DNA from: Variovorax saccharolyticus
GTDB lineage: Bacteria > Pseudomonadota > Gammaproteobacteria > Burkholderiales > Burkholderiaceae_C
Direction of reading: 5' to 3'
Assembly (NCBI RefSeq): GCF_030316765.1
Contig: NZ_JASZYT010000009.1
Coordinates: 124,001 to 188,000, forward strand
DNA: 64,000 nt
Shown here: in pieces, positions 50,456 to 59,085 of the stretch
Position numbering within the stretch: position 1 is the first letter of the stretch
Layout of the letters: every line of letters starts with the position of its first letter
Translations under genes and position numbers: made by a program
The notes under the pieces: model-generated
Told to the model about the DNA's origin: nothing
The model's database searches: none
Seen by the model: only the letters and a program-made list of their open reading frames with translations

Positions 50456-51484
50456 TCAGGCGGCGCCGTGCTCCGCCCGCAGCAGCTTCGCGGCCGCCAC
50501 CATCGCGCGCAGCTTGGCGGTGGCCACGTCGCGCGCCAGGTACTTCATGCCGCAGTCGGGCGCGAGGATCACGTTCTCGGGCTTCACGTAGGGCAGCGCA
50601 CGGCGGATGCGTTCGACGATGGTCTCGACCGTCTCCACCTCGGGCGTCGACAGATCGATACAGCCCACCATCACCCGCTTGCCGTCCAGCGCCTGCAGCG
50701 CCGAGCAATCGAGGTGCGACTGCGCGGTCTCGACCGACACCTGCCTGCAACTGCATTGCGCCAGTTCGGGCAGGAAGGAGTAGCCGCTGGGCCGCTCGTG
50801 GATGATCGCCGCGTAGCCGAAGCAGATGTGGACCGCGGTCGTTCCCGTGATGCCGTCGAGCGCGCGGTTCAGGGCCGCGAGGCCGTACTGCCGCGCCTTC
50901 TCGGGCCGCGCCTGCATGTAGGGCTCGTCGATCTGCACCACGTCGGCGCCGGCGGCGAACAGGTCGCGGATCTCGGCGTTGACCGCTTCGGCATAGTCCA
51001 TCGCCGCCTCTTCCTCGCTGCCGTAGAAGTCGTTCTGCGCCTGCTGCAGCATCGTGAACGGACCGGGCACCGTGATCTTCACCTGCCGGTCGGTGTGGGC
51101 GCGCAGGAACTTCAGGTCCTCGACCTCGACCGCGTGCCGGCGACGGATGCGGCCGACGATGCGCGGCACCGGGTTCGGATGGCCCGAACGGTCGAGCGCC
51201 GAGCCGGGGTTGTCGAGGTCGACGCCGTCGAGCGCGGTCGCGAAGCGGTTCGAATAGCTCTCGCGCCGGATCTCGCCGTCGCTCACGATGTCCAGGCCCG
51301 CCTCCTCCTGGGCCCGGATCGCGATCAGCGTGGCGTCGTTCTGCGCTTCTTCCAGGTACTGCGGCGGAATGCGCCAGAGCTCACGCGCCCGCACCCGCGG
51401 CGGGAAGCGGCCCGCGAGCCTGGCACGGTCGATCAGCCAGTCGGGCTGCGGAAAGCTGCCGACGATGGTGGTGGGGAACAGCAT
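50456..51484 (-). CDS. Cobalamin-independent methionine synthase-like protein (MetE C-terminal family)
   Basis: The 342-residue protein corresponds to the catalytic C-terminal half of MetE. It begins LFPTTIVGSFPQPDWLIDRA, has the zinc-site His-x-Cys in VHICFGYAAI, VQIDEPYMQARPEKARQYG, and a late Cys in LAPDCGMKYL. Stand-alone short forms include archaeal-type methionine synthases and alkyl-thiol transferases that act on other methyl or epoxide donors. The N-terminal folate domain of MetE is absent. GGAG six bases before the ATG at 51484 supports the start. It lies 32 bases after the LivF gene, in the same direction, so the transporter may import its substrate. Confidence 0.88.
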   Translation of the reverse strand: MLFPTTIVGSFPQPDWLIDRARLAGRFPPRVRARELWRIPPQYLEEAQNDATLIAIRAQEEAGLDIVSDGEIRRESYSNRFATALDGVDLDNPGSALDRSGHPNPVPRIVGRIRRRHAVEVEDLKFLRAHTDRQVKITVPGPFTMLQQAQNDFYGSEEEAAMDYAEAVNAEIRDLFAAGADVVQIDEPYMQARPEKARQYGLAALNRALDGITGTTAVHICFGYAAIIHERPSGYSFLPELAQCSCRQVSVETAQSHLDCSALQALDGKRVMVGCIDLSTPEVETVETIVERIRRALPYVKPENVILAPDCGMKYLARDVATAKLRAMVAAAKLLRAEHGAA

Positions 51485-51516
51485 GCTCATCTCCAGAGGC
51501 TGGTGAAAGAAAAAGT

Positions 51517-52221
51517 TCAGACGCCCAGGTAGGCCCGCTGGATCTCGGGCCGCGACAGCAGTTCCTGCGGAGCCCCTTCGGCCACCACGCGCCCCTCCTC
51601 GAGCACGTAGGCGCGCTGCGAAACCTCCATCGCCATCACGACGTTCTGCTCGACCAGCAGCACCGACATGCCGCCCGCATTGATGCGCCGGATGGCGGCG
51701 AACATGTCGTGCACGATGCGCGGCGACAGCCCGAGCGAGGGCTCGTCGAGCAGCAGCAGGCGCGGCCGCGCCATCAGCGCACGGGCGATCGCGACCATCT
51801 GCTGCTGGCCGCCCGACAGTTCGCCCGCCGGGCTCGCCAGCTTCTCCTCGATGACCGGGAACAGGTCGATCACCTGGGCCAGGGTCTGCCGCCGTTCGGA
51901 CTTGGCCTTCGGCAGGTAGCTGCCGAGCTCGAGGTTCTCCAGCACGCTCATGCCGGTGAAGAGCCGCCGGCCCTCGGGCACCAGCGCGATGCCGGCGTCG
52001 CAGAAGCGGTGCGCCGGCAGCTGCGTGATGTCGCGGCCGTCGAGCGAGATGCTCCCACTGCGCGCCCGCAGCATGCCGGCGATGGTGTTGATGAGCGTGG
52101 TCTTGCCCGCGCCGTTGGGTCCGACCACGCACAGCAGCTCGCCGTCCCGGACGTCGAGCGAGACCGACCACAGCGCCTGCGCGGCGCCGTAAGCCACCTG
52201 GAGATCGCGCACTTCAAGCAT
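51517..52221 (-). CDS. livF: Branched-chain amino acid type ABC transporter ATPase LivF
   Basis: The 234-residue ATPase has Walker A GPNGAGKTT near residue 34, the LivF-typical ALVPEGRRLFTGMSVLENLE, LSGGQQQMVAIARALMARP and Walker B LLLLDEPSLGLSP. It ends with RAYLGV, the standard LivF terminus. It overlaps the LivM-LivG fusion gene by eight bases. With LivG it powers uptake through LivH/LivM. Confidence 0.94.
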   Translation of the reverse strand: MLEVRDLQVAYGAAQALWSVSLDVRDGELLCVVGPNGAGKTTLINTIAGMLRARSGSISLDGRDITQLPAHRFCDAGIALVPEGRRLFTGMSVLENLELGSYLPKAKSERRQTLAQVIDLFPVIEEKLASPAGELSGGQQQMVAIARALMARPRLLLLDEPSLGLSPRIVHDMFAAIRRINAGGMSVLLVEQNVVMAMEVSQRAYVLEEGRVVAEGAPQELLSRPEIQRAYLGV

Positions 52222-53962
52222 GGGCCTTCCCCAGGTAGGCGGTCATCACCTCGGGCCGGTGCATCACGTCGCCCACCGCGCCTTCGGCCAGCAGCTCGCC
52301 GTGGTTCAGCACCACGATCCTGTCGGTCAGCGCCATCACGGCGCGCATCACGTGCTCGACGAAGACGATGGTCGATCCCTGGTCGCGGATGCGGCGGATC
52401 AGCGCCACCGCATCGTCGATCTCGCTCGGCGTCAGGCCGCAAAGCACCTCGTCCAGCAGCACCAGCCGCGGCCGCGCGGCGAGCGCGCGGGCCAGTTCGA
52501 GGAACTTGCGCTGATGCAGGTTCAGGTCGTCGGGCCGGGCGCCGGCCTTGTCCTCCAGGCCGGTGAACTCGAGCCAGCGCATGGCCTGCCTGCAGGCCGC
52601 GGCCGGGTTGCGGGCCGAGCCGCCGAACATCGTCGCGACCGCCACGTTCTGCAGCACGCTCAGGTGGCCGAAGGGCCTCGGGATCTGGTAGGTGCGCGCG
52701 ATGCCGCTGCCCGCGATGCGATGCGCCGGCAGGCCGTTCAGGCAGCGGCCCTCGAACCAGATCGCGCCGGCGGTCGGCGCGAAATGGCCGCTGACCACGT
52801 TGATGAAGGTCGACTTGCCCGATCCGTTCGGACCCAGCAGGCCGAGGATCTCGCCGCGCCGCACCTCGACATCGACGCCGCCGAGCGCGCGCACGCCCTT
52901 GAACGCCTTCGACAGGCCCTCCACGCGCAGCAGCACATCGCCGCGCGCTCCCGCGGTCGCCACGCTGCGCACCGGCGCCTCGGAGACTGGGGTCGGGCCG
53001 GTCGGCACGGGCATGGCCGGCGCGCGCTTCCAGACCCGGCGCAGGCGCTCGAGGATGCCGTCGGGCATGAACAGGATCGCCGCGATCAGGATCACGCCGA
53101 TCATCGCCTTGCCGGCCACGGCGTGATCGGCCGCCGTGAAGCTGTAGAGCAGGCCGGTGATGGCGATCGCGCCCACCGCCGGCCCGGCCCAGTGGCGCGT
53201 GCCGCCGAGCACGCTCATCAGCACCACGGTCAGCGGCACCGTGATCGTGAACACATCGCCGGCCGTGACGTAGGAGAGGAACAGCGCGTGGATGCCGCCG
53301 GCCATGCCGGCCAGTGCGCACGAGATCGCCAGCGCGAGGAGCTTGTAGCGGTAGGTGGGCACGCCCAGCACCTCGGCGGCGTCCTCGTCGTCGTGGATCG
53401 CGAACAGCCCGGCACCGAACTTCGACACCTGGATGGCCCAGGCGATCAGCAGCGTGGCCACGGCGGCGGCCAGCGCCAGCAGGTAGAAGGCGGCCGAGGG
53501 CGTGGGCCCGATCTTCGGCACCGGCACCGCGGCCAGCGAGACGCCGTTGCCGCCGTCCAGCGGCGTGTTGACCACGATGGTGCCGATGACGAAGGTGATC
53601 GCCAGCGTCAGCAGCGCGAACAGCTCGCCGCGCACGCCCTTGACGCGGAACACCACGGCGCCGAGCGCCACGCCGAGGACCGCCGCGACGCCGGCGGCCG
53701 CCGGCAAGGTCCAGAGGAAGGGCCAGTCGTAGCGCGCCATCAGGTTCGCGCTGGTGTAGATGCCGGCGCCGAAGAAGGCGCCATGGCCGAACGAGAAATA
53801 GCCCGAGTAGCCCGACAGGATGTTCCACGAGGTCGCCAGCACCACCCAGTGCAGCATCAGGTAGAGCAGCGAGTCGTAGAAGGCCGGCAGGCCCAGCTGC
53901 GGCACGAAGGCCAGGGCCGCGCCGGCCAGCACGATGACCCACGGGGTTCGTTGGAATCTCAT
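52214..53962 (-). CDS. Fused LivM permease-LivG ATPase
   Basis: This 582-residue protein joins two Liv subunits. Residues 1 to about 315 are the LivM permease, with LSGYSGYFSFGHGAFFGAGI near 50 and LLTLAITFVIGTIVVNTPLD. After a Pro-rich linker at about 315-335, a LivG ATPase follows: Walker A GPNGSGKSTF, QIPRPFGHLSVLQNV, HQRKFLELARALAARP and LLDEVLCGLTPSEID, ending VMTAYLGKAHA. The signature LSGGQ is replaced by DLNLHQRKF. The fusion fixes a 1:1 permease to ATPase ratio. It overlaps LivH by four bases. Confidence 0.92.
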   Translation of the reverse strand: MRFQRTPWVIVLAGAALAFVPQLGLPAFYDSLLYLMLHWVVLATSWNILSGYSGYFSFGHGAFFGAGIYTSANLMARYDWPFLWTLPAAAGVAAVLGVALGAVVFRVKGVRGELFALLTLAITFVIGTIVVNTPLDGGNGVSLAAVPVPKIGPTPSAAFYLLALAAAVATLLIAWAIQVSKFGAGLFAIHDDEDAAEVLGVPTYRYKLLALAISCALAGMAGGIHALFLSYVTAGDVFTITVPLTVVLMSVLGGTRHWAGPAVGAIAITGLLYSFTAADHAVAGKAMIGVILIAAILFMPDGILERLRRVWKRAPAMPVPTGPTPVSEAPVRSVATAGARGDVLLRVEGLSKAFKGVRALGGVDVEVRRGEILGLLGPNGSGKSTFINVVSGHFAPTAGAIWFEGRCLNGLPAHRIAGSGIARTYQIPRPFGHLSVLQNVAVATMFGGSARNPAAACRQAMRWLEFTGLEDKAGARPDDLNLHQRKFLELARALAARPRLVLLDEVLCGLTPSEIDDAVALIRRIRDQGSTIVFVEHVMRAVMALTDRIVVLNHGELLAEGAVGDVMHRPEVMTAYLGKAHA

Positions 53963-54822
53963 GCGGTCTTTCCGGGTCGCAGGACGAGGATCACGATCAG
54001 CAAGGTGAACGAGACGATCGGCGCCCACGATGGCGCGGTCACCGCCATGGTGATCGCCTCGCTGATGCCGATCACGGTGCCCGCGACCAGCGGCCCGAGC
54101 GCGCTGCCCAGGCCGCCCAGCATCACGGCCGCGAAGACGACGCCGACCCAGGCGTACATCTGTGACGGCGCCAGCGTGAAGCTCAGCGCCAGGCACACGC
54201 CGGCGACGCTGGCGAGCGCGGCGCAGGTGCCGGCCAGCGCCAGGCCGAGCGCCTTCTGGTTGACGCCGAAGGCCGCGGCCACCGGCGCGTCCTGGGCGGC
54301 GGCGCGCATCGCCCGCCCGAGGTCGGTGTAGCGCAGCAGCGCCCAGACCGCGAAGCTGAGGCCGACCGCCAGCACCAGCGTGATGAGTTCGGGCACCGGC
54401 ACGAACAGCCCGGCCAGCTTGAACTTCTGCTCCGCGTAGCTTGATTCGAGCTTGCGGAAATCGGCGGTCCAGATCGACTGGATCACGCTCTCGGCGATGC
54501 CGGTGAGGCCGAAGGTCAGCAGCAGCGAATTGAAGGGCGTGACCTGGAAGCGGACCATGACCCAGTGCAGGCCGGCGCCGAGCGCGAAGAAGGCCGGCAC
54601 GATGACGATCATCGTCAGCAGCGGGTCCATGCCCATGGTCGAGAGCTGGTAGCAGAGGTACGCGGCCAGGAAGGCGAACGCGAAGTGCGCCAGGTTGATG
54701 AGCCGCAGCAGGCCCCAGCTCAGGCTGAGGCCCAGCCCCATCAGGCCGTACAGCGCACCGACGAAGATGCCCGACAGGATGGACTGGGACAGCAGCGAGA
54801 GGCTGGGCAGCGTGAAGTTCAC
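53959..54822 (-). CDS. livH: Branched-chain amino acid type ABC transporter permease LivH
   Basis: The 287-residue membrane protein shows the LivH pattern: LSGIFVGALYGLMGLGLSLS, then RLINLAHFAFAFLAAYLCYQ, and the C-terminal GSALGPLVAGTVIGISEAIT. About seven to eight helices are visible. The GTG start at 54822 overlaps the binding-protein stop (GTGA). It forms the channel with the LivM half of the fused protein. Confidence 0.93.
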   Translation of the reverse strand: MNFTLPSLSLLSQSILSGIFVGALYGLMGLGLSLSWGLLRLINLAHFAFAFLAAYLCYQLSTMGMDPLLTMIVIVPAFFALGAGLHWVMVRFQVTPFNSLLLTFGLTGIAESVIQSIWTADFRKLESSYAEQKFKLAGLFVPVPELITLVLAVGLSFAVWALLRYTDLGRAMRAAAQDAPVAAAFGVNQKALGLALAGTCAALASVAGVCLALSFTLAPSQMYAWVGVVFAAVMLGGLGSALGPLVAGTVIGISEAITMAVTAPSWAPIVSFTLLIVILVLRPGKTA

Positions 54823-56033
54823 GGCGCGAGCAGCTTGGCGCCACCGGAGGTGACTTCCTTGGGCCACACCACGACCCACTTGCCGTCCTGGATCTGCTTG
54901 ATGCGCATCAGGTCGTCGCCGAAATTGCCGGTGCCGTCGAAGCGCAGCTTGCCCTGCAGGGTGTCGACCTTGTTGGTCTTCAGGTAGTTGGCGATCGCCT
55001 TGTCGTCCAGGCTCTTGGTGCCGACGACGCCGGCCTCGAGGATCTGCCATGCGGTGTAGGAAGCAGCGGCCTGGGTCTCGACCGAGGTGTCGGTGAAGCC
55101 GGCCTTGGCCGCACGCTCGCCGTAGATCTTCACGAACTCGGCGGCGCCGAGGTTCGAGGTGAAAGGCGGCTGCCCTTCGAAGATGGTGGCCGAGAGCGCG
55201 TTCTTCGCGTCCGGCGACGCCAGCAGCGGGCCCGGCGCCGGATAGAGATAGAAGTGCTGCGGCGGCAGATAGTCGATCTTCTTCATCGCGTCGAGCAGCA
55301 GGTTGCCCTCCAGCCCGATGGCACCGACCCAGACGAAGTCGGGCTTGGCATCCTTCACCCGGTTGGCGATCGGTCCGAAGTCGCGGTTGCCGAAATCCCA
55401 TTCGAGGAACAGCACTTCGGTCAGGCCGCGCTTCTTGAGCACTTCGCGCGCGCCCGCGCTCATGAACTGGATCGAGGGGAACTTGCTGGTCACCACGGCC
55501 ACGGTCTTCGGCGGCTTGGGCGAGGCCGCCAGCGCATCGAACAGCGTGTTCGGCACCGTGGTCGCCGGGTCCGACCCGATCGACCAGGCCGGGAACTGCA
55601 TGTCGTACTTGGCCAGCGACGGGATGCCCAGCGTGTGGTGCACCAGCACCTTGTTGTAGCGCTGCGCCACGCCCATGGCCGACAGGATCGCGCCGGTCGC
55701 GTACGGCCCCATCAGCAGGTCGACCTTGTCGGCCGTCACCAGCTGCTCGTACAGCGTGCGCGCGAGGTCGGGCTTGGACTGGTCGTCCTTCACCACCCAC
55801 TCCACCGGCCGGCCCAGCAGGCCGCCGCGCTTGTTGAGCTGCTCTATGTAGATCTCGCCGACCAGCTTGTGGATCTGCGCCGTCGCCGACAACGGGCCGG
55901 TCAGCGCCAGCGTGCTGCCGATGCGGATCGGCGGGCCCGAGGGCTGCTGCGCGAAGGCGAAGCCGCTCGCCGCCAAGGCAATGGCGGCCACTGCCGCGCG
56001 CCGGTCGAGTCCTGAGAGTTTCACGGTCTTCAT
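54819..56033 (-). CDS. Branched-chain amino acid type ABC transporter binding protein LivK family
   Basis: The 404-residue periplasmic receptor has a signal peptide (RRAAVAAIALAASGFAFAQQ) and a type I periplasmic-binding fold beginning PIRIGSTLALTGPLSATAQI. It continues with IEQLNKRGGLLGRPVEWVVK and KPDLARTLYEQLVTADKVDL, as in amide/urea/aromatic-acid receptors of this family. It is the first gene of the Liv operon. The ligand is not necessarily a branched-chain amino acid; aromatic and sulfur compounds are known ligands of relatives. Confidence 0.92.
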   Translation of the reverse strand: MKTVKLSGLDRRAAVAAIALAASGFAFAQQPSGPPIRIGSTLALTGPLSATAQIHKLVGEIYIEQLNKRGGLLGRPVEWVVKDDQSKPDLARTLYEQLVTADKVDLLMGPYATGAILSAMGVAQRYNKVLVHHTLGIPSLAKYDMQFPAWSIGSDPATTVPNTLFDALAASPKPPKTVAVVTSKFPSIQFMSAGAREVLKKRGLTEVLFLEWDFGNRDFGPIANRVKDAKPDFVWVGAIGLEGNLLLDAMKKIDYLPPQHFYLYPAPGPLLASPDAKNALSATIFEGQPPFTSNLGAAEFVKIYGERAAKAGFTDTSVETQAAASYTAWQILEAGVVGTKSLDDKAIANYLKTNKVDTLQGKLRFDGTGNFGDDLMRIKQIQDGKWVVVWPKEVTSGGAKLLAP

Positions 56034-56091
56034 GGTGGCTGTCTCCTGTAGGTTCTTGTGAGCGAAGCGATGAGCGTGGGAGCAAGACAGG

Positions 56092-57072
56092 TCAATCGAC
56101 CTGGGCGCCGGAGCGCTTCACGAGGCCCGCCCACTTGACCAGCTCTTTCTGGTTGAAGGGCTGCAGGTCTTCGGCGCGCATCTGGCCCGGTTCCACGCCC
56201 TGCTCGCGCAGCCGGGTCATGAGCTCGGGCTGGGCGAGCGCGGCGGCAGCGGCCGTGCGCAACTGCGCCAGAGCGGCGGCGGGGGTGGCCGCCGGCGCGT
56301 AGAGCATGAACCAGGCGACCAGGTCGAAGTCCGCGATGCCCTGCTCCATCAGCGTCGGCACCTGGCTCGCCGCGGCGCTGCGCAGCGCGCCGCTGGAACC
56401 CAGCGCACGCAGCTTGCCGGCCTTGATCTGCGGCATCACGGCGGCCGGGTGATAGAACATGAAGTCGACCTGCGAAGCCATCACGCTGGTCAGCGCCATC
56501 GCGCCCTCCTTGTAGGGCACGTGCAGCATCCGGCCGCCCAGCCGCTGCGCCAGCAGCTCGCCGGCGAGGTGGCCGGAGGTGCCGTTGCCGGCAGAGGCGA
56601 AGCTGACGCCGGCCGGCCGGGCCGCCGCCTCGGTCAGGTCCTTGAGCGACTTGATCGGCGAGTCGGCCGCCACCACCAGCAGGGTCGGCGTGTAGCCGAC
56701 GAAGGCGATGGGCGCGAAGTCGCGCAGCGGGTCGTAGGGCAGCTTGCTGAACAGCGCCGCGTTGATCGCATGCGTGCCCACGGTCCCCATCACCAGGGTG
56801 CGGCCGTCGGCTGCCGACCTGGCGACCAGCTCGGTGCCGGTCGATCCGCCCGCGCCCGCGCGGTTGTCGACCACCAGCGTCTGCTGCAGGTTCCTGCCGA
56901 GCCCCTCGCCGACGATGCGGCCGACGGTGTCGGTGGTGGTGCCGGCGCCGAAGGGCACGACCATCCGGACCGCTCCCCTGTTGTCCTGCGCCATCGCCGC
57001 CGCGCCGGCCAGCAGCGCGCCCGCGGCCAGGGCGGCGGCGCCAAGCCGGCGAATCCTTGTCTTCAAGGCCAT
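56092..57072 (-). CDS. Bug/TctC family periplasmic binding protein
   Basis: The 326-residue protein has a signal peptide (RRLGAAALAAGALLAGAAAM, cleavage after MAQ) and the Bug fold: RMVVPFGAGTTTDTVGRIVG, VDNRAGAGGSTGTELVARSA and LPYDPLRDFAPIAFVGYTP. It binds an organic acid for uptake or sensing. It is the last gene of the leftward dioxygenase cluster, 25 bases after the CoA-transferase stop, so its ligand is probably the substrate of that pathway. No TctAB permease is nearby, as is common for Bug proteins. Confidence 0.93.
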   Translation of the reverse strand: MALKTRIRRLGAAALAAGALLAGAAAMAQDNRGAVRMVVPFGAGTTTDTVGRIVGEGLGRNLQQTLVVDNRAGAGGSTGTELVARSAADGRTLVMGTVGTHAINAALFSKLPYDPLRDFAPIAFVGYTPTLLVVAADSPIKSLKDLTEAAARPAGVSFASAGNGTSGHLAGELLAQRLGGRMLHVPYKEGAMALTSVMASQVDFMFYHPAAVMPQIKAGKLRALGSSGALRSAAASQVPTLMEQGIADFDLVAWFMLYAPAATPAAALAQLRTAAAAALAQPELMTRLREQGVEPGQMRAEDLQPFNQKELVKWAGLVKRSGAQVD

Positions 57073-57097
57073 GTCGTGTCTCCGTCCCGTCGTTGTT

Positions 57098-58240
57098 CTA
57101 TTTCCATCGGCGCTTGAGCGCGGCGCGGATCTCGTCGCTGTGCTCGCCGAGCATCGGCGGCGGGCGCACCTCCAGCGCGCGCTCGCCATCGAAGCTGACC
57201 GGCGAGCGCACCGTGCGGAAGAGCCCCATCACCGGATGCTCGGCCGAGGTCATCAGCTGCAGATGCTTCGCCTGCGGGTCCTCGAGCGCCTCGCTGGTGT
57301 CGTACATCGGCGCGTTCGGCACGTCCTCGCGCTGCAGGCGGCGGCACCATTCGTCGCGCGGCTGCGTCAGGAAGCGTTCGCCCAGCAGCCGGATCAGGGT
57401 CTCCTGGTTGTCGATGCGCGCATCGCGGGTCGCGAAGCGCTCATCCGCGAAGATGTCCGGCTGTTCGATCGCGACCGCGAGCCCGCGCCAGAACTTCTCG
57501 GGCGACGACATGTGCAGCGCGATCCACTTGTCGTCCGCGCAGCGCAGCACATAGGACTGCGAGACGCTGGGCCGGCTGTACGGGCCCATCACTTCGTCGA
57601 CCTGGAAGAAGTGCGTGAAGGCATCGAGGTTGAAGTGCGCCATGGCCTCGAGCATCGACACCTCGACCTTGCGCCCGACGCCGGTGCGGCTGCGCTCGAA
57701 CAGCGCGCCCAGGGCACCATAGGCGGCATAGAAGCCGGTCAGCGAATCCGCGATGGCCGGGCCCACCACGCGCGGGTTCTCGGGGTTCACCAGCAGGTGC
57801 AGGAAGCCGCTCGCGGCCTGGGCCACGGTGTCGTAGGCCGGCCGGCCGGCGGCCGGTCCGGTGGCGCCGAAGCCGCTGATCGCGACATAGACCAGCTTCG
57901 GATTCAGCGCCTGCAGCCGCTCCGCGCCGACGCCGAGCTTTTCCGCCACGCCGGGGCGGAAGTTCTGGATGTAGACGTCGGCTTCGGCGATCAGCGCGTC
58001 GAGCACCTCGCGGTCGGCGCTGGTCTTGGTGTCGAGCGTGATGCTGCGCTTGTTGCGGTTGTAGGTCTGGTAGTGCGGACTGTAGAGCCCGTTCTTGAAG
58101 GCGCGGAAGGGGTCGCCCGTGACCGGCTGCTCCACCTTGATCACGTCCGCGCCCAGGTCGCCGAGCAGCATGCCGGCCGCCGGACCGGTGATGAAGGTGC
58201 CCTGCTCGACCACCTTCAGGCCGTGCAGCACCTGGATCAT
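57098..58240 (-). CDS. CaiB/BaiF family CoA-transferase
   Basis: This 380-residue family III CoA-transferase has [64 protein letters not shown] and the active-site AGRPAYDTVAQAASGFLHLL with the catalytic Asp of YDT. It is only distantly similar to the two CoA-transferases in the first 9 kb. The start overlaps the stop of the citrate-synthase-like gene (ATGA). It could make the CoA ester that the lyase splits. Confidence 0.93.
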   Translation of the reverse strand: MIQVLHGLKVVEQGTFITGPAAGMLLGDLGADVIKVEQPVTGDPFRAFKNGLYSPHYQTYNRNKRSITLDTKTSADREVLDALIAEADVYIQNFRPGVAEKLGVGAERLQALNPKLVYVAISGFGATGPAAGRPAYDTVAQAASGFLHLLVNPENPRVVGPAIADSLTGFYAAYGALGALFERSRTGVGRKVEVSMLEAMAHFNLDAFTHFFQVDEVMGPYSRPSVSQSYVLRCADDKWIALHMSSPEKFWRGLAVAIEQPDIFADERFATRDARIDNQETLIRLLGERFLTQPRDEWCRRLQREDVPNAPMYDTSEALEDPQAKHLQLMTSAEHPVMGLFRTVRSPVSFDGERALEVRPPPMLGEHSDEIRAALKRRWK

Positions 58241-59046
58241 GCCGGGTGCCCTCCGAATCCTGCGGGCACTTCGCCGTCGTACAGCGCTTCGCGCGTCGCC
58301 TGGTAGGACAGCGCGAAGCCGATCGGCTGGCGGATCTCCTCGACCATGTGGGCGATCAGGCCCGCGGTGCGCGCGAGCATCGGCACGCCCTTGAGCCCTT
58401 CGACCGGGAAGCCGGCGCCGAGCAGCACGGCCGGGATCGCGCCCGAGACATTGAGCTTGAGCGGCTTGCCCAGAACCTCGGGCAGCAGGGCTTCGGCCGC
58501 CTCGGCGATGGCGACGAAACGCAGGTCGGTGCCGGCCGCGCGCGCGGCGTCGAACAGCGCGCCGACGCGCTCGTCGCGTTCCTTGTGCAGCGGATGGCCG
58601 AAGCCCGGAACGGATCGCCCCGCCGCGCGCCAGGACTTCATCACCTCGAGCGCGGCGTCGTCGATGGCCGCGCCGGCCTGCACCCTGGCATCGATCTCGC
58701 TGAACATGCGGCCGGCGGTCTCGGAGGAGCCCAGCACCACCGAGCCGCAACCCAGGATGCCCGCCGCCACCGCGCCCTGCATCGCATCGGGCGCCGCGGC
58801 GAAGGTCATGCGCGCGGCCTGCACGCTGGGCACCAGACCGTGTTCGGCGATCGCCACCAGCGTGGCGTTCAGCACGGCCGACTGTCCTGCGGTGGGCCAA
58901 TGGCCGGTGAGAAGCAGAAAGAAGTGGTCGACGAACGACACCTTGCCGATCAGCTCCTTCGACAGGTCGTGGCCGCGGATGACGATGCTGTGGGCGTCCG
59001 AGGTGCTGATGGACGTGCGGGGCACGGTGGCCTTGCCGATCTTCAT
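58237..59046 (-). CDS. Citrate synthase-like lyase (citryl-CoA lyase type)
   Basis: The 269-residue protein is a short member of the citrate synthase superfamily, lacking about 150 N-terminal residues of true citrate synthases. It keeps SIVIRGHDLSKELIGKVSFV, the catalytic-loop equivalent VPGFGHPLHKERDERVGALF, and a C-terminal RTAGLIAHMVEEIRQPIGFA. Such short forms are annotated as citryl-CoA lyase and cleave a citryl-CoA-like ester to acetyl-CoA and a keto acid. With the coupled CoA-transferase, an acid would be activated and then cleaved. The exact substrate is unknown. Confidence 0.85.
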   Translation of the reverse strand: MKIGKATVPRTSISTSDAHSIVIRGHDLSKELIGKVSFVDHFFLLLTGHWPTAGQSAVLNATLVAIAEHGLVPSVQAARMTFAAAPDAMQGAVAAGILGCGSVVLGSSETAGRMFSEIDARVQAGAAIDDAALEVMKSWRAAGRSVPGFGHPLHKERDERVGALFDAARAAGTDLRFVAIAEAAEALLPEVLGKPLKLNVSGAIPAVLLGAGFPVEGLKGVPMLARTAGLIAHMVEEIRQPIGFALSYQATREALYDGEVPAGFGGHPA

Positions 59047-59085
59047 GGGAATCCTGGGTCGAGTGGATGGGGGTGCGGCCGCGTC

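Noticed and set aside
50439-50457. GAGGCCC/GGGCCTC hairpin between the porin relic and the MetE-like gene as a terminator
   Set aside because: It has no T-run on either strand and overlaps the stop codon of the methyltransferase gene; too weak to annotate.
52220-54331. Long + strand open frame opposite the Liv genes
   Set aside because: It is a reverse-frame shadow of the LivM-LivG and LivH genes with no recognisable domain.
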